Shown here piece after piece: positions 16,444 through 24,558 of a DNA stretch of 64,000 nucleotides. The notes under the pieces were generated by a model, which saw only the letters and a list, made by a program, of their open reading frames with translations, had not been told where the DNA came from and ran no database searches. Each line of letters starts with the position of its first letter. Positions within the stretch are counted from its first letter, which is position 1. This DNA is from GWE2-40-63 sp041664345. GTDB lineage: Bacteria; Bacteroidota; Bacteroidia; Bacteroidales; SZUA-534. The DNA lies in the NCBI GenBank assembly GCA_041664345.1, contig JBAYKX010000016.1, forward strand, positions 31,294 through 95,293, in the 5' to 3' direction. A program made the position numbers and the translations under genes.

Positions 16444-19400
16444 CTAAAATGTAACTTCCCTTATATGTTCAAGCAACACATACCATATAAAGCCCTTTAC
16501 CTTTTTGTTTTCAAGCAATGCTAAGGATTCCATATATTGGTGCATTTGTATTTCGTGGTCGTTGTGCTGTTGTGCGGTAAATTTATAATCAATTACAATT
16601 ATTTCTTTGTCGCGCAGTATAACCCTATCCGGCCTATTAACGTTGCCATTGGGAAGTAAAATTGAGGATTCATTCAGAACCAATCCTTGTCCGTTAAACC
16701 AATCGGCAATAATTGGGTTTAAGAATAAACGATTCAGCCGGTCTTCAAAAGTTTTTGATTCAGTAGCTGATAATAAGCCCATACCCACAAGTTTTGAAAT
16801 TGCTTTGCTCAAATCGGCTGGAACTTTGATGCTTTCGAGCAACGAATGATAAACTTTTCCGCGATTTGCAAAATTCAAGGTTTCCTCACTATCGGGAAGC
16901 AGAAAATCATTGTTGGAAAGTTTCATTTGCAAATTTACCTTGTCATTGCGCTTAATAACCGTCCAATTATCTTCAGGTGCGGGTTCCCAAGGAGTAGTTT
17001 GTTGTTTCAGTATTCCTGTTTCAAATAGTAGTTTTGACTCATCCCAAGTAAATTCTGGAATTACATCGGTAGTTGCACTTTCAACCATTGAAAAAAGAAG
17101 GCTACCCACATCTTTCGAATCGCCTAATTTTTTTGGCTTTGGAGCCATTATAAAAAGCGCCTGTTCGGCTCTTGTAAAAGCAACATAAAGCAAATTCAGG
17201 CTGTCAATCATTGCATGGATATTTTCATCCTTATAAAATGACTTATAGCTTGTTTTATTTAATTTTTTAGAGTAAGTAAGCGGCACTAGATTGAACTGAC
17301 TGAATGGTTCTTCATCAGTTTTGCACCAAATAATTTTCGATTGTTGATCGAGTTTCCAATCGGCAAAAGGAACAATCACCGCTTTATATTCCAGCCCTTT
17401 CGATCTATGAATGGTAAGTATTCGGATGGCGTTTTGTTCTTCGGATAAACTTACCGTAGCTTCATTGGCCGACTCCTGCCACCATTCAATAAAACCAGGT
17501 ACATCAACACCATAGTTTTTAGTGTATTTCAGTACCACATCTTGAAAGGTATGGATGAAAGCAGCGTGCTTTGCCAAATTGAATGAGGGACTTTTGTAGA
17601 TAAAAATATAGAGCAGTTGATTGGTCATCTCTGCAATGGGAAGTTGCCTAAGCAGTTCTAATTTTTGAGTAAATTCAATGGGTAAAAATGATTCGAATGT
17701 TTCTTTATCTGAAAAATCAATTTCAGCCATTCTTTGGGCACATTCCGATGAGGACATGGATTGCATCCAATAAAAGTGAAGCAATTGTGCCTTATTTATT
17801 TGATTGGAAGCATCGGCAATATAATGCAAAACTGAAACCAAATAATTTATGATTGAAGAGGATTTTAGAAAAACCGAATCGTTGGAAACAAACGAGAAAA
17901 GGTATTCCATATCAGGATGTTGAATGCGATATTCCATTAAGGTTTTTGCAACCAAAGCTCCTTCATTATTCCTTCGGATGAGTATGGCAATGTCTTTTGG
18001 CTGATATCCTTTTTCAAATAATTGTTCCAAAATGACAATCATTTGGGTTAAGCTTTTTTCCTGATAGGTGAATTCTTCATCGGCCAAATCAAAAAAACGA
18101 AGCGACGCAAAACCAACCGTGGTTGATTTTTCAATTGGGACTTGTTGTCCGACATGTTCGTAAATTTTTTCAATTATTTTGTGTGCATTGGTTTCCGAAC
18201 CGTCTCCATTCAGGTTTGCATCGGCTTGTTCGGTAGCCAAACGGGCTAATTTTTTAAAAGCCCAGTTATTGAATGCAACAATATTTTTGTGGCTGCGCCA
18301 ATTGTATGGTAAATTCACCTCTTGGGGATTAAAAGGGGCAAATTGTTTTTTAAGTTGATTTTGTAATAAGTTCCAATTGCCATTTCGCCATCGGTAAATT
18401 GATTGTTTAACATCGCCTACAACCAACGATTTATTCCCTTGTGAAATGCTATTGGCAAATAACGGATAAAAATTATTCCATTGCAACGTACTTGTATCCT
18501 GAAACTCATCAATCATAATATGTTTGAGGAACGAACCTGTTTTTTCATAGATAAACGGGGTGTCGCTTTCCTGAATCATTTTATCGAGCAACGGAGCTGC
18601 CAATGGCAATAAAAAAATATTTTTGTCGTGACAATATTCTAATAAATGATTGAATACCACTACTAAAACGGCAAATACTTCCAAATTTTTACTGATTTCA
18701 ATAGCCGTTAAATACTTTTCATAATTTGTATCATAAAGCTCAAGACCAGCATTTAATTGTTGCTGCAAACCAGTTTGTACGCACTGCTGTATTTGAAATC
18801 TATCGGGCGAAGTTTTGTTAACCCATCCTTCAATTCCGTCGGTTGATTGATGTGCTTTAATTACATAAGAATTGGGTTCAGGAACTGAGCCAATTTTGGC
18901 ATTTTTTAGTTTAATAAAAAAACCGCCTACTCCTTTTTCCTTCTGAGTAAATTGCTCTACGGTAAGCCCATTTTGAGCAATAAAATTAGCTCCTTGTTCT
19001 CCAATTTGATTAACCTGCTGAACAAAATCGGATAGTATTTCTTTTAGCGTTTTTCGGTACTCATCAAACTTTTCTAAGTTTGCCAGCTCGCCCAAGTGTT
19101 CTTCGGTAAAAGCAAAAAAGGATTCCGTAAAAGCTTCTTTTGAGAATTGGTAGATGTCTTTTTGAATATCCCAGCTTTTATTTTCTTCAATTTTGTGCAT
19201 TGCAAATTCCGAAAGCCATTTTTTTATCTGAGGTTTTTCATCCAGCGTATCAAGAAACTGCTCAATACTAATTTCAAGTACTTGCTGAAAATTGAGTTCT
19301 ACCGAAAAGCCTGCATTGAGTCCAATTTCGCGGATAAACGTTTTGAGAATTATCTGAAAAAAGCTATCAATAGTGCTTACATTGAAGTTTCCATAACTAT

Positions 19401-19737
19401 GCAGAATGGTGTTTAAAAGTTGCCGTGCCTGAATTTTCAATTCCTCGTTCGAAAGGTGGAATTCTTTTTTAATAGCTTCAGTATGACCTGATGGTTTTCC
19501 TTCGGACAAGGAATATAATTCGTTGAGAATTCGTTCCCGCATTTCACCGGTAGCTTTGTTGGTAAAGGTTACCGCTAAAATGTTTTTAAAACTATTTGAT
19601 GGGTCAAATATGAGTTTTAGGTATTCACCCGTTAGCTGGAATGTTTTTCCGGAACCGGCCGAAGCTTTATAAATGGTAATATTTGAAGTTGAATCAATCA
19701 AACGGTTAAATATACAGGATTTTAAAAACCAATTCAC
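16444..19737 (-). CDS. AddA-like UvrD-family helicase-nuclease
   Basis: A 1097-aa superfamily-1 helicase with C-terminal RecB-type nuclease, the motor of an AddAB-like end-resection enzyme. Seen: Walker A ASAGSGKT (~25-32), NILAVTFTNKATGEMRERI (motif Ia), IDEFQDTS (motif II), GDVKQSIYRWR (motif III), YNWRSH (motif IV), TIHRSKGLEYKAVIVPF (motif V), LLYVAFTRAE (motif VI), and nuclease motif NRPDRVIL plus VIDYKF. The GTG start at 19737 lies inside holA. A TTG at 19701, giving MIDSTSNITIYKASAG, leaves a 4-nt gap after the holA stop and matches the short N-terminus usual in the family, so it may be the real start. The AddB-like partner is at 877-3768. Confidence 0.9.
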   Translation of the reverse strand: MNWFLKSCIFNRLIDSTSNITIYKASAGSGKTFQLTGEYLKLIFDPSNSFKNILAVTFTNKATGEMRERILNELYSLSEGKPSGHTEAIKKEFHLSNEELKIQARQLLNTILHSYGNFNVSTIDSFFQIILKTFIREIGLNAGFSVELNFQQVLEISIEQFLDTLDEKPQIKKWLSEFAMHKIEENKSWDIQKDIYQFSKEAFTESFFAFTEEHLGELANLEKFDEYRKTLKEILSDFVQQVNQIGEQGANFIAQNGLTVEQFTQKEKGVGGFFIKLKNAKIGSVPEPNSYVIKAHQSTDGIEGWVNKTSPDRFQIQQCVQTGLQQQLNAGLELYDTNYEKYLTAIEISKNLEVFAVLVVVFNHLLEYCHDKNIFLLPLAAPLLDKMIQESDTPFIYEKTGSFLKHIMIDEFQDTSTLQWNNFYPLFANSISQGNKSLVVGDVKQSIYRWRNGNWNLLQNQLKKQFAPFNPQEVNLPYNWRSHKNIVAFNNWAFKKLARLATEQADANLNGDGSETNAHKIIEKIYEHVGQQVPIEKSTTVGFASLRFFDLADEEFTYQEKSLTQMIVILEQLFEKGYQPKDIAILIRRNNEGALVAKTLMEYRIQHPDMEYLFSFVSNDSVFLKSSSIINYLVSVLHYIADASNQINKAQLLHFYWMQSMSSSECAQRMAEIDFSDKETFESFLPIEFTQKLELLRQLPIAEMTNQLLYIFIYKSPSFNLAKHAAFIHTFQDVVLKYTKNYGVDVPGFIEWWQESANEATVSLSEEQNAIRILTIHRSKGLEYKAVIVPFADWKLDQQSKIIWCKTDEEPFSQFNLVPLTYSKKLNKTSYKSFYKDENIHAMIDSLNLLYVAFTRAEQALFIMAPKPKKLGDSKDVGSLLFSMVESATTDVIPEFTWDESKLLFETGILKQQTTPWEPAPEDNWTVIKRNDKVNLQMKLSNNDFLLPDSEETLNFANRGKVYHSLLESIKVPADLSKAISKLVGMGLLSATESKTFEDRLNRLFLNPIIADWFNGQGLVLNESSILLPNGNVNRPDRVILRDKEIIVIDYKFTAQQHNDHEIQMHQYMESLALLENKKVKGFIWYVLLEHIREVTF

Positions 19738-20734
19738 GCATCAATTCCAAATCATCCGTAGTTGGATTATCAATTCCTTTCGACTTGGCATCATATTCTC
19801 TGAGGAATCCAATAATTGCCATGCACTTAGTTGCAGGAAAACTCCGCGCGGCATCGAGATAATCCTGCACAAAAAATGGAATTACGCCCAACAGAGCTGC
19901 CAGTGATTGCCTTGTTTTATCGCTGGAACTGTGTATCATTAATAGTTTTGAAAAATAGGAATATAAAAAGGCAATGAGCGGAATGATACTTTTTGTTTTA
20001 GGGTTTTGACCTAAATGAGTAACGATTAAATTGGAACGATAGATATCTTTTTTTGCCAATGCCATTTGCAGTTCAAAAATATTAAAGTCTTTACTGATGC
20101 CAACATGTTCATCAATTTCTTTCATAGATATGGGGCCATTTTTTGGCGCTACAATAACTAATTTTTCAAGCTCACGGGCAACCAGAGATAAATCATTTCC
20201 CAAATGGCTTGCCATCAATTCGGCAGCCTTAGCATCAATGGTTTTTCCTGATTCTTTTAGCTGTTTTATAATCCATTCGCCTACTTTATTATCGTATATC
20301 CGTTTTGACTCAAACAAAACCGAGTTTTTATCGATGCAGCTATATATTTTTTTTCGTTTATCGAGTGATTTACCTTTATAATTGATGACAAGGATGGTTG
20401 ATTTTGCAGGATTTTCCAAATAAAGCATAAACGGATCGGTTTGATCGGAAGGCAACCCGTCAATACCCTTCATGTTTTGAGCCTCCTTAACAATTACAAC
20501 ATTGTAATTACTCATCATGGGGAAGCGGCGCGAATTGTCGAGCAAGGTTCCCATTTCAATATCCTTTCCATAAAAAATGGATTGATTGAAAGAGCGTTCC
20601 TCCTCAGGTAAAATGCTTTTTTCGAGCAACATGGTTATCTCATCAATATAAAATGATTCCTCTCCCATAAGGAAATAAATGGGTTTGTAGATTTTCTTTT
20701 TTATATCAGAAACTATCTGTTCGTATGTTTGCAT
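19706..20734 (-). CDS. holA: DNA polymerase III subunit delta
   Basis: Clamp-loader delta subunit, 342 aa, the wrench that opens the beta clamp. The N-terminus (KPIYFLMGEESFYIDEI) and the clamp-binding and AAA+-like region (NYNVVIVKEAQNMKGI, then STILVINYKGKSLDKRKKIY) follow the HolA pattern, with a C-terminal helical collar (LELMRELVFKIL). It is part of a leftward run with amn upstream (12 nt) and the AddA-like gene downstream (overlap or 4 nt, depending on that start). The divergent HsdR-N-like neighbour at 21634 is often found next to holA in Bacteroidota. Confidence 0.92.
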   Translation of the reverse strand: MQTYEQIVSDIKKKIYKPIYFLMGEESFYIDEITMLLEKSILPEEERSFNQSIFYGKDIEMGTLLDNSRRFPMMSNYNVVIVKEAQNMKGIDGLPSDQTDPFMLYLENPAKSTILVINYKGKSLDKRKKIYSCIDKNSVLFESKRIYDNKVGEWIIKQLKESGKTIDAKAAELMASHLGNDLSLVARELEKLVIVAPKNGPISMKEIDEHVGISKDFNIFELQMALAKKDIYRSNLIVTHLGQNPKTKSIIPLIAFLYSYFSKLLMIHSSSDKTRQSLAALLGVIPFFVQDYLDAARSFPATKCMAIIGFLREYDAKSKGIDNPTTDDLELMRELVFKILYI

Positions 20735-20745
20735 GGTAATTTTGT

Positions 20746-21516
20746 CTAAAATTTAAGATGTTTCACTGATTGTCCTCCTTTAATAAGGGTAGTTAAGGCA
20801 GAAATCGCTATTTGCAAGTGGTTTGAAACAAAACTGTCGGTTACTTTTTTGTCGCTTTCGGCGGTTTTTACTCCAGTTGAAATCATGGGTTGATCCGATA
20901 CTAAAAGCAATGCTCCTGTAGGAATTTGATTGGCAAAACCGACAATGAAAATAGTGGCTGTTTCCATGTCAATTGCCATGGAACGGGTTTTTTGAAGATA
21001 TTTTTTAAAACGCTCATCGTACTCCCAAACTCTACGGTTGGTAGTAAAAACGGTTCCGGTGTAATAGTCGAGTCCGGCATCGCGAATGGCCGATGAAACC
21101 GCCCGCTGTAAATTAAATGCTGGAAGAGCTGGAATTTCAGGAGGTAAATAATCGTTAGATGTTCCATCGCTGCGAATAGCGGCAATGGGAAGGATAAAAT
21201 CGCCCAACTTATTTTTTGATTTTAAACCGCCGCATTTTCCGATAAAAAGCACCGCCTTTGGAGAAATGGCAGTTAATAAATCCATAACCGTGGCGGCATT
21301 GGGACTTCCCATTCCAAAATTTATGATGGTAATTCCATTGGCCGATGCATTGGGCATATTTTGTTGTTCTCCAATTACCGGAACATTAAAATGTTTGGCA
21401 AACATATCAACATATAATTGGAAATTGGTAAGTAAAATGTGCTTTCCAAAATCTTCCAAAGCCATTCCTGTGTATCGTGGCAGCCAATTGGCTACAATTT
21501 CTTCTTTTGTTTTCAT
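20746..21516 (-). CDS. amn: AMP nucleosidase
   Basis: Hydrolyses AMP to adenine and ribose-5-phosphate. It has the nucleoside phosphorylase fold: GITIINFGMGSPNAA (phosphate/ribose loop), VLFIGKCGGL, FTTNRRVWEYDE, MAIDMETATIF (the active-site ME) and LLLVSDQP (the Asp that protonates adenine). This is the short ~256-aa Bacteroidota form, not the ~480-aa enterobacterial Amn. I chose the ATG at 21516 (MKTKEEIVANWLPRY); an in-frame TTG at 21537 would add seven residues but is a weaker start. Related nucleosidases (MTA/SAH) cannot be wholly excluded. It lies just upstream of holA. Confidence 0.88.
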   Translation of the reverse strand: MKTKEEIVANWLPRYTGMALEDFGKHILLTNFQLYVDMFAKHFNVPVIGEQQNMPNASANGITIINFGMGSPNAATVMDLLTAISPKAVLFIGKCGGLKSKNKLGDFILPIAAIRSDGTSNDYLPPEIPALPAFNLQRAVSSAIRDAGLDYYTGTVFTTNRRVWEYDERFKKYLQKTRSMAIDMETATIFIVGFANQIPTGALLLVSDQPMISTGVKTAESDKKVTDSFVSNHLQIAISALTTLIKGGQSVKHLKF

Positions 21517-21633
21517 ACGTTTTTGCTCAATGTTCAAATATACCCTATAATGCTAAGCTTTACAAAGCAGCTTGTTAAATGTTGAAAACTTATTTCTTCA
21601 AGTATTTCGGAAACGGTTATTTTTATCATAAAA

Positions 21634-22095
21634 ATGGAAGTTTTAAACCTGCCCGATTATTCGCAACAATTGCGGATAAGCCCAAAAGGAGACAAGATTT
21701 TTGACCCGATACGAAAAAAGTATGTGGCCTTATCCCCTGAAGAATGGGTCCGCCAAAACTTCCTGCTCTATTTAACCCAAGAACTTCAGTTTCCCTCCGG
21801 ACTTATTTCCATGGAAATGACTTTAACGTTGAATGGTTTGGTACGGCGTTGCGATATGGTGGTATTCGACCAAATGGGAATTGCCAAATTGATAGTTGAA
21901 CTCAAGGCTCCTTCAGTAACTATTAACCAAAAAACCTTCGATCAGATTGCCACCTACAACTTAAAACTCAATGTGGATTACCTGGTAGTAAGCAATGGAA
22001 TGAAGCATTATTGCTGCAAAATGGATTACGATAAAAACAGCTATCATTTTTTGGAAGAGATACCGAAGTATAAGGAAATAATTGGGATGGTGTGA
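21634..22095 (+). CDS. HsdR N-terminal-like PD-(D/E)XK protein
   Basis: A 153-aa stand-alone domain resembling the N-terminal nuclease lobe of type I restriction subunits (HSDR_N_2-like). The core is RRCDMVVFD...LIVELKAPS: an Asp followed by E-x-K, with a downstream helix carrying Gln (FDQIATYNLKL). The N-terminus KYVALSPEEWVRQNFLLYL is the usual start of this family. There is no HsdM/HsdS or helicase partner, so it is not a restriction system by itself; it recurs beside holA in Bacteroidota, and its role is unknown. Divergent from amn. Confidence 0.8.
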   Translation: MEVLNLPDYSQQLRISPKGDKIFDPIRKKYVALSPEEWVRQNFLLYLTQELQFPSGLISMEMTLTLNGLVRRCDMVVFDQMGIAKLIVELKAPSVTINQKTFDQIATYNLKLNVDYLVVSNGMKHYCCKMDYDKNSYHFLEEIPKYKEIIGMV

Positions 22096-22139
22096 ATTTG
22101 GTAAGGTTTATTAAAGCCTGTATCATGCAGTTTCTTCTT

Positions 22140-22304
22140 ACCTAAGTTGATAGAATTGAGCGCAGCGATAAAGCGCTTTACATTGGTAATATGGCCTGAA
22201 AGGAATTGCGGAGAACGTCACTATCAAGATACCTTGAAATTGATGTGGGCGATAAGCTTCGCATACCGATAAAGCCCTTTTTGGCTATATAGCGTGTTAG
22301 GTGC
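22140..22304 (-). repeat. attC-like element downstream of the ATPase-nuclease module
   Basis: Read on the minus strand, the 165-bp segment begins GCACCTAAC (22304-22296), an RYYYAAC-type core, and ends AACTTAGGT (22148-22140), one mismatch from GTTRRRY. The two ends are nearly complementary, as in integron attC sites. Inside are two similar blocks containing GCTTTATCG and TGCG. The opposite side of the gene pair carries GTTAGGTGC (24211-24203). Together these would make the pair a cassette. The similarity is by eye and short, and no integrase gene is in the window. Confidence 0.35.
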
Positions 22305-22339
22305 TGGCATTTTTTCTCCAATTATTCGATAGAATGTCT

Positions 22340-22840
22340 CTATATGACAATGTCTTGTTGAGCATACATAATTAACCCTGTGTCGTCTTTGAATTTTTGA
22401 AGTTCAATATTGTTACCTTGATTAGCTAATGGTTTTAATCCATTACAAGCGTATGCTTCTATTTTTTCAAAATCATATATATTATTGTTTAATTTAAATT
22501 TATTTAATGTAATGGTTAGTTGTTTTCTTGCTTTTACCAACCAACCACTACTACCTCTCATTTTTAACTCTACAAATAATATACTGTTATCGAAATGTAG
22601 CATTCCGTCACATCTACTTTCCTTACTAACTCCATCTGCCTTTAAGATTGTTACGCAATTGTCAATTGCATAAAAATTAGCTTGTTTATTTTTCGAATTT
22701 TTTACTTTCCCAATCCAATTGGAAGGATTTTTTTCGTCAATATAAGCATGTTTTTCAGGAGGAGGGGTGTCGTCACATAATCCAAAATTGTTATTCTTCG
22801 ATTCTGTTTTGCAAACAATATCAAAAAAATTTATTGGCAT
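22340..22840 (-). CDS. Small PD-(D/E)XK-like nuclease, partner of adjacent ATPase
   Basis: A 166-aa soluble protein. I do not recognise a named family. The central segment SRCDGMLHFDNSILFVELK shows a nuclease-like core: Asp78, twelve residues, then Glu91-Leu-Lys93, followed by an amphipathic helix WLVKARKQLTITLNKF with Lys/Gln at the expected place of the PD-(D/E)XK fold. Its start lies 10 bases inside the end of the upstream ATPase gene (22831-24096), so the two are translationally coupled and probably act together. ATPase plus nuclease pairs of this kind are typical of anti-phage systems (Septu, Gabija, PARIS), but the effector here is neither HNH nor TOPRIM. Confidence 0.65.
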   Translation of the reverse strand: MPINFFDIVCKTESKNNNFGLCDDTPPPEKHAYIDEKNPSNWIGKVKNSKNKQANFYAIDNCVTILKADGVSKESRCDGMLHFDNSILFVELKMRGSSGWLVKARKQLTITLNKFKLNNNIYDFEKIEAYACNGLKPLANQGNNIELQKFKDDTGLIMYAQQDIVI

Positions 22841-24096
22841 AAGTCTTCAAGCTCTAATAGGTTAATAAAAATGTCGTTTGATTTTCCAAGGCTTTCATTT
22901 AGATAATTTTCATCAGATGGCAAATCTTTATAATTATCGAGTTTAATTATTGAACCATCAGCTTCATTCAGTTCATAAACAACCCAATCGGTTGGTTTAA
23001 TTATGGAGTTGATAGGTACGACTTTATTGAGTTTTTCTTTGAGCTCGGATTTTTTATTTGATTTTTCTATTTTCTCTAAAACAATTGATGCCTTAACCGA
23101 ATGAGTCAGATAGTTAATTAGATATGGACTATGTGATGTCATAATTAACTTATTTCCTGCATTCATATTATTAAATTCTAAAAGTTTATTTAGTATTTGT
23201 CTTTGTGAACTTGGAAATAAATTTTGTTCTGGTTCTTCAACAATATTAATAAATGCCGTCTTATTAAATTTTGATGACAGAATTGATAAAGCCACTCGTT
23301 GTTGTTCGTAAGTTAAATTATTATTTGAAAGTATTTCTTCTGCATTTTTTTTAAATCTATCCAATTCATCTCCACTCATAGGCTCAGATTGTTTTAGAGA
23401 TTGATTTTTTACTGAATTAGCTAAATATGATGATACTAAAAACAATGGAACTGTAGATTGAAAGCCACTTGAAGCATCTATTAATCGCACTTTATAGTCA
23501 ATATTTTGTACTTTTCCTTTTATATTTAGTACATCATTTAATTTATCATATTCTAAATCAACATCATTTATTGGCAATTTGATAGAGCCTTTTACTTCAT
23601 TTTTTGCTTTTTCAAATTCAGCTAAAAACTCTCTCAAGGAATCAGAGGCAATTTTAAGTTCTTTTGTATTTTTAACGTATGATATAAAATTTCTTTCTGC
23701 AGGCACATACATAATTTGAGGTAATGGGTAATACTTTCCTTTAATTTCCTCAATATTTAATGTTCCATTTTCAAAAACAATATGAAAGGAATCACCTAAA
23801 TATTCTATGTATGGTTGGTTTGAATCATCAACATTAGGAAAATAATTATCAATCCTGAAATATGTCAAGAATTGATTTTTTAGTTTATTTTTACGAGTAA
23901 ACCATTTTTTATCGTAGTCACCTCTTGTCAAAGCTTTTTCTATCCATAAAAAGGTGGTTATTAATTTTGCGACAGTACTTTTGCCTGAACCTTGATTACC
24001 AATAAACAAGGTAACTTTTTTTACGTCAATCCACCCGTCATTATCTTGGTATCCTTGTTTTATTGGTCCAAAATTGTATATTTTTATTTTGCTCAT
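22831..24096 (-). CDS. ABC-type (AAA_21/OLD-like) ATPase of a two-gene putative defence module
   Basis: A 421-aa ATPase with the SMC/OLD-like layout: N-terminal strand IKIYNFGPIKQGY, Walker A GNQGSGKST (33-41), a helical insertion (~45-125), VPAERNFIS (131-139), ABC-type signature SSGFQS (209-214), Walker B INIVEEPE (283-290) and a switch His in TSHSPYL (His322). The C-terminal ~100 residues carry no TOPRIM domain, so it is not GajA or OLD itself. The next gene, overlapping by 10 bases, encodes a small PD-(D/E)XK-like protein. Known two-gene defence systems pair such an ATPase sensor with a toxic effector. A role in phage defence is inferred from architecture and setting, not shown. Confidence 0.75.
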   Translation of the reverse strand: MSKIKIYNFGPIKQGYQDNDGWIDVKKVTLFIGNQGSGKSTVAKLITTFLWIEKALTRGDYDKKWFTRKNKLKNQFLTYFRIDNYFPNVDDSNQPYIEYLGDSFHIVFENGTLNIEEIKGKYYPLPQIMYVPAERNFISYVKNTKELKIASDSLREFLAEFEKAKNEVKGSIKLPINDVDLEYDKLNDVLNIKGKVQNIDYKVRLIDASSGFQSTVPLFLVSSYLANSVKNQSLKQSEPMSGDELDRFKKNAEEILSNNNLTYEQQRVALSILSSKFNKTAFINIVEEPEQNLFPSSQRQILNKLLEFNNMNAGNKLIMTSHSPYLINYLTHSVKASIVLEKIEKSNKKSELKEKLNKVVPINSIIKPTDWVVYELNEADGSIIKLDNYKDLPSDENYLNESLGKSNDIFINLLELEDLCQ

Positions 24097-24202
24097 TTTA
24101 CTTATTTTTTCTGTGTCAAAAAAACTTAAATTATCCTTTTCCTAGCTTGTAATGTTGAGGGAATTATGTCTTGGCATTGATTGTTTGAAGTGTACTACGC
24201 TT

Positions 24203-24217
24203 GCACCTAACTTAGGT
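24203..24217 (-). repeat. GTTAGGTGC core-site-like sequence upstream of the ATPase gene
   Basis: On the plus strand GCACCTAAC (24203-24211) overlaps the 13-base palindrome ACCTAA-C-TTAGGT (24205-24217). On the minus strand this reads GTTAGGTGC, a GTTRRRY core ahead of the ATPase gene, mirroring the GCACCTAAC at 22304-22296 beyond the nuclease gene. It may mark the entry edge of a cassette. Confidence 0.35.
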
Positions 24218-24310
24218 ATAGGCCGGGGTCTTATTCTATCGATAACACTTTTGACAATCCGATTTTTATTTCGTCCATTATTACGGAAGAAGTATCAACC
24301 AAATTTCATC
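24216..24310 (-). pseudogene. Decayed MazF/PemK-like toxin remnant
   Basis: Directly after the antitoxin-like gene, one minus-strand frame reads DEIWLILLP and then hits stops. Toxins of the MazF/PemK family start with a (G/E)-(E)-I-W-L/V-x-x-L-x-P motif and in Bacteroidota overlap the end of this antitoxin type. About 25 codons later the same frame shows NKTPAY, reminiscent of the family's KTRP(A)V. The homology stops where the cassette-like core site begins. The match is short and by eye. Confidence 0.3.
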
Positions 24311-24518
24311 TTGCTTCATAAAAATTTTCAAAATCAAGATGTGTAAAAGCAATTAATTCTTTATCTGAAACATCGTCAATATACAAAAAGTCAGCAGCTT
24401 TTTTCATTTGGAGATTCTCTTCATCCTTTCGCAAAGAATGAATAGTTTTTTCAATTACAAACATCCGCTTTTGAATGGGTAATCGTTGTATTTCTTTAAT
24501 CAATTCGTTGGTTCTCAT
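24306..24518 (-). CDS. Orphan antitoxin-like protein
   Basis: A 70-aa charged, helical protein (MRTNELIKEIQRLPIQKRMFVIEKTI...). The layout, with a Leu/Lys-rich helical N-terminus and a C-terminal acidic tail ending HLDFENFYE, is typical of Bacteroidota type II antitoxins whose stop codon overlaps a MazF/PemK toxin start. Here no intact toxin follows; only a short remnant and then the cassette-like region. It could still neutralise related toxins elsewhere or bind its own promoter. Assignment is by resemblance and context. Confidence 0.6.
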   Translation of the reverse strand: MRTNELIKEIQRLPIQKRMFVIEKTIHSLRKDEENLQMKKAADFLYIDDVSDKELIAFTHLDFENFYEAR

Positions 24519-24558
24519 AGTGAAATATTTATTTCGGAAAGATACAAATTAATCAGGA

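Noticed and set aside
21634..22095. Type I restriction system
   Set aside because: Only an HsdR-N-like domain is present; no methylase, specificity or motor gene.
22340..24096. PARIS, Septu or Gabija system
   Set aside because: The effector shows no TOPRIM, HNH or helicase motifs and the ATPase has no TOPRIM C-terminus.
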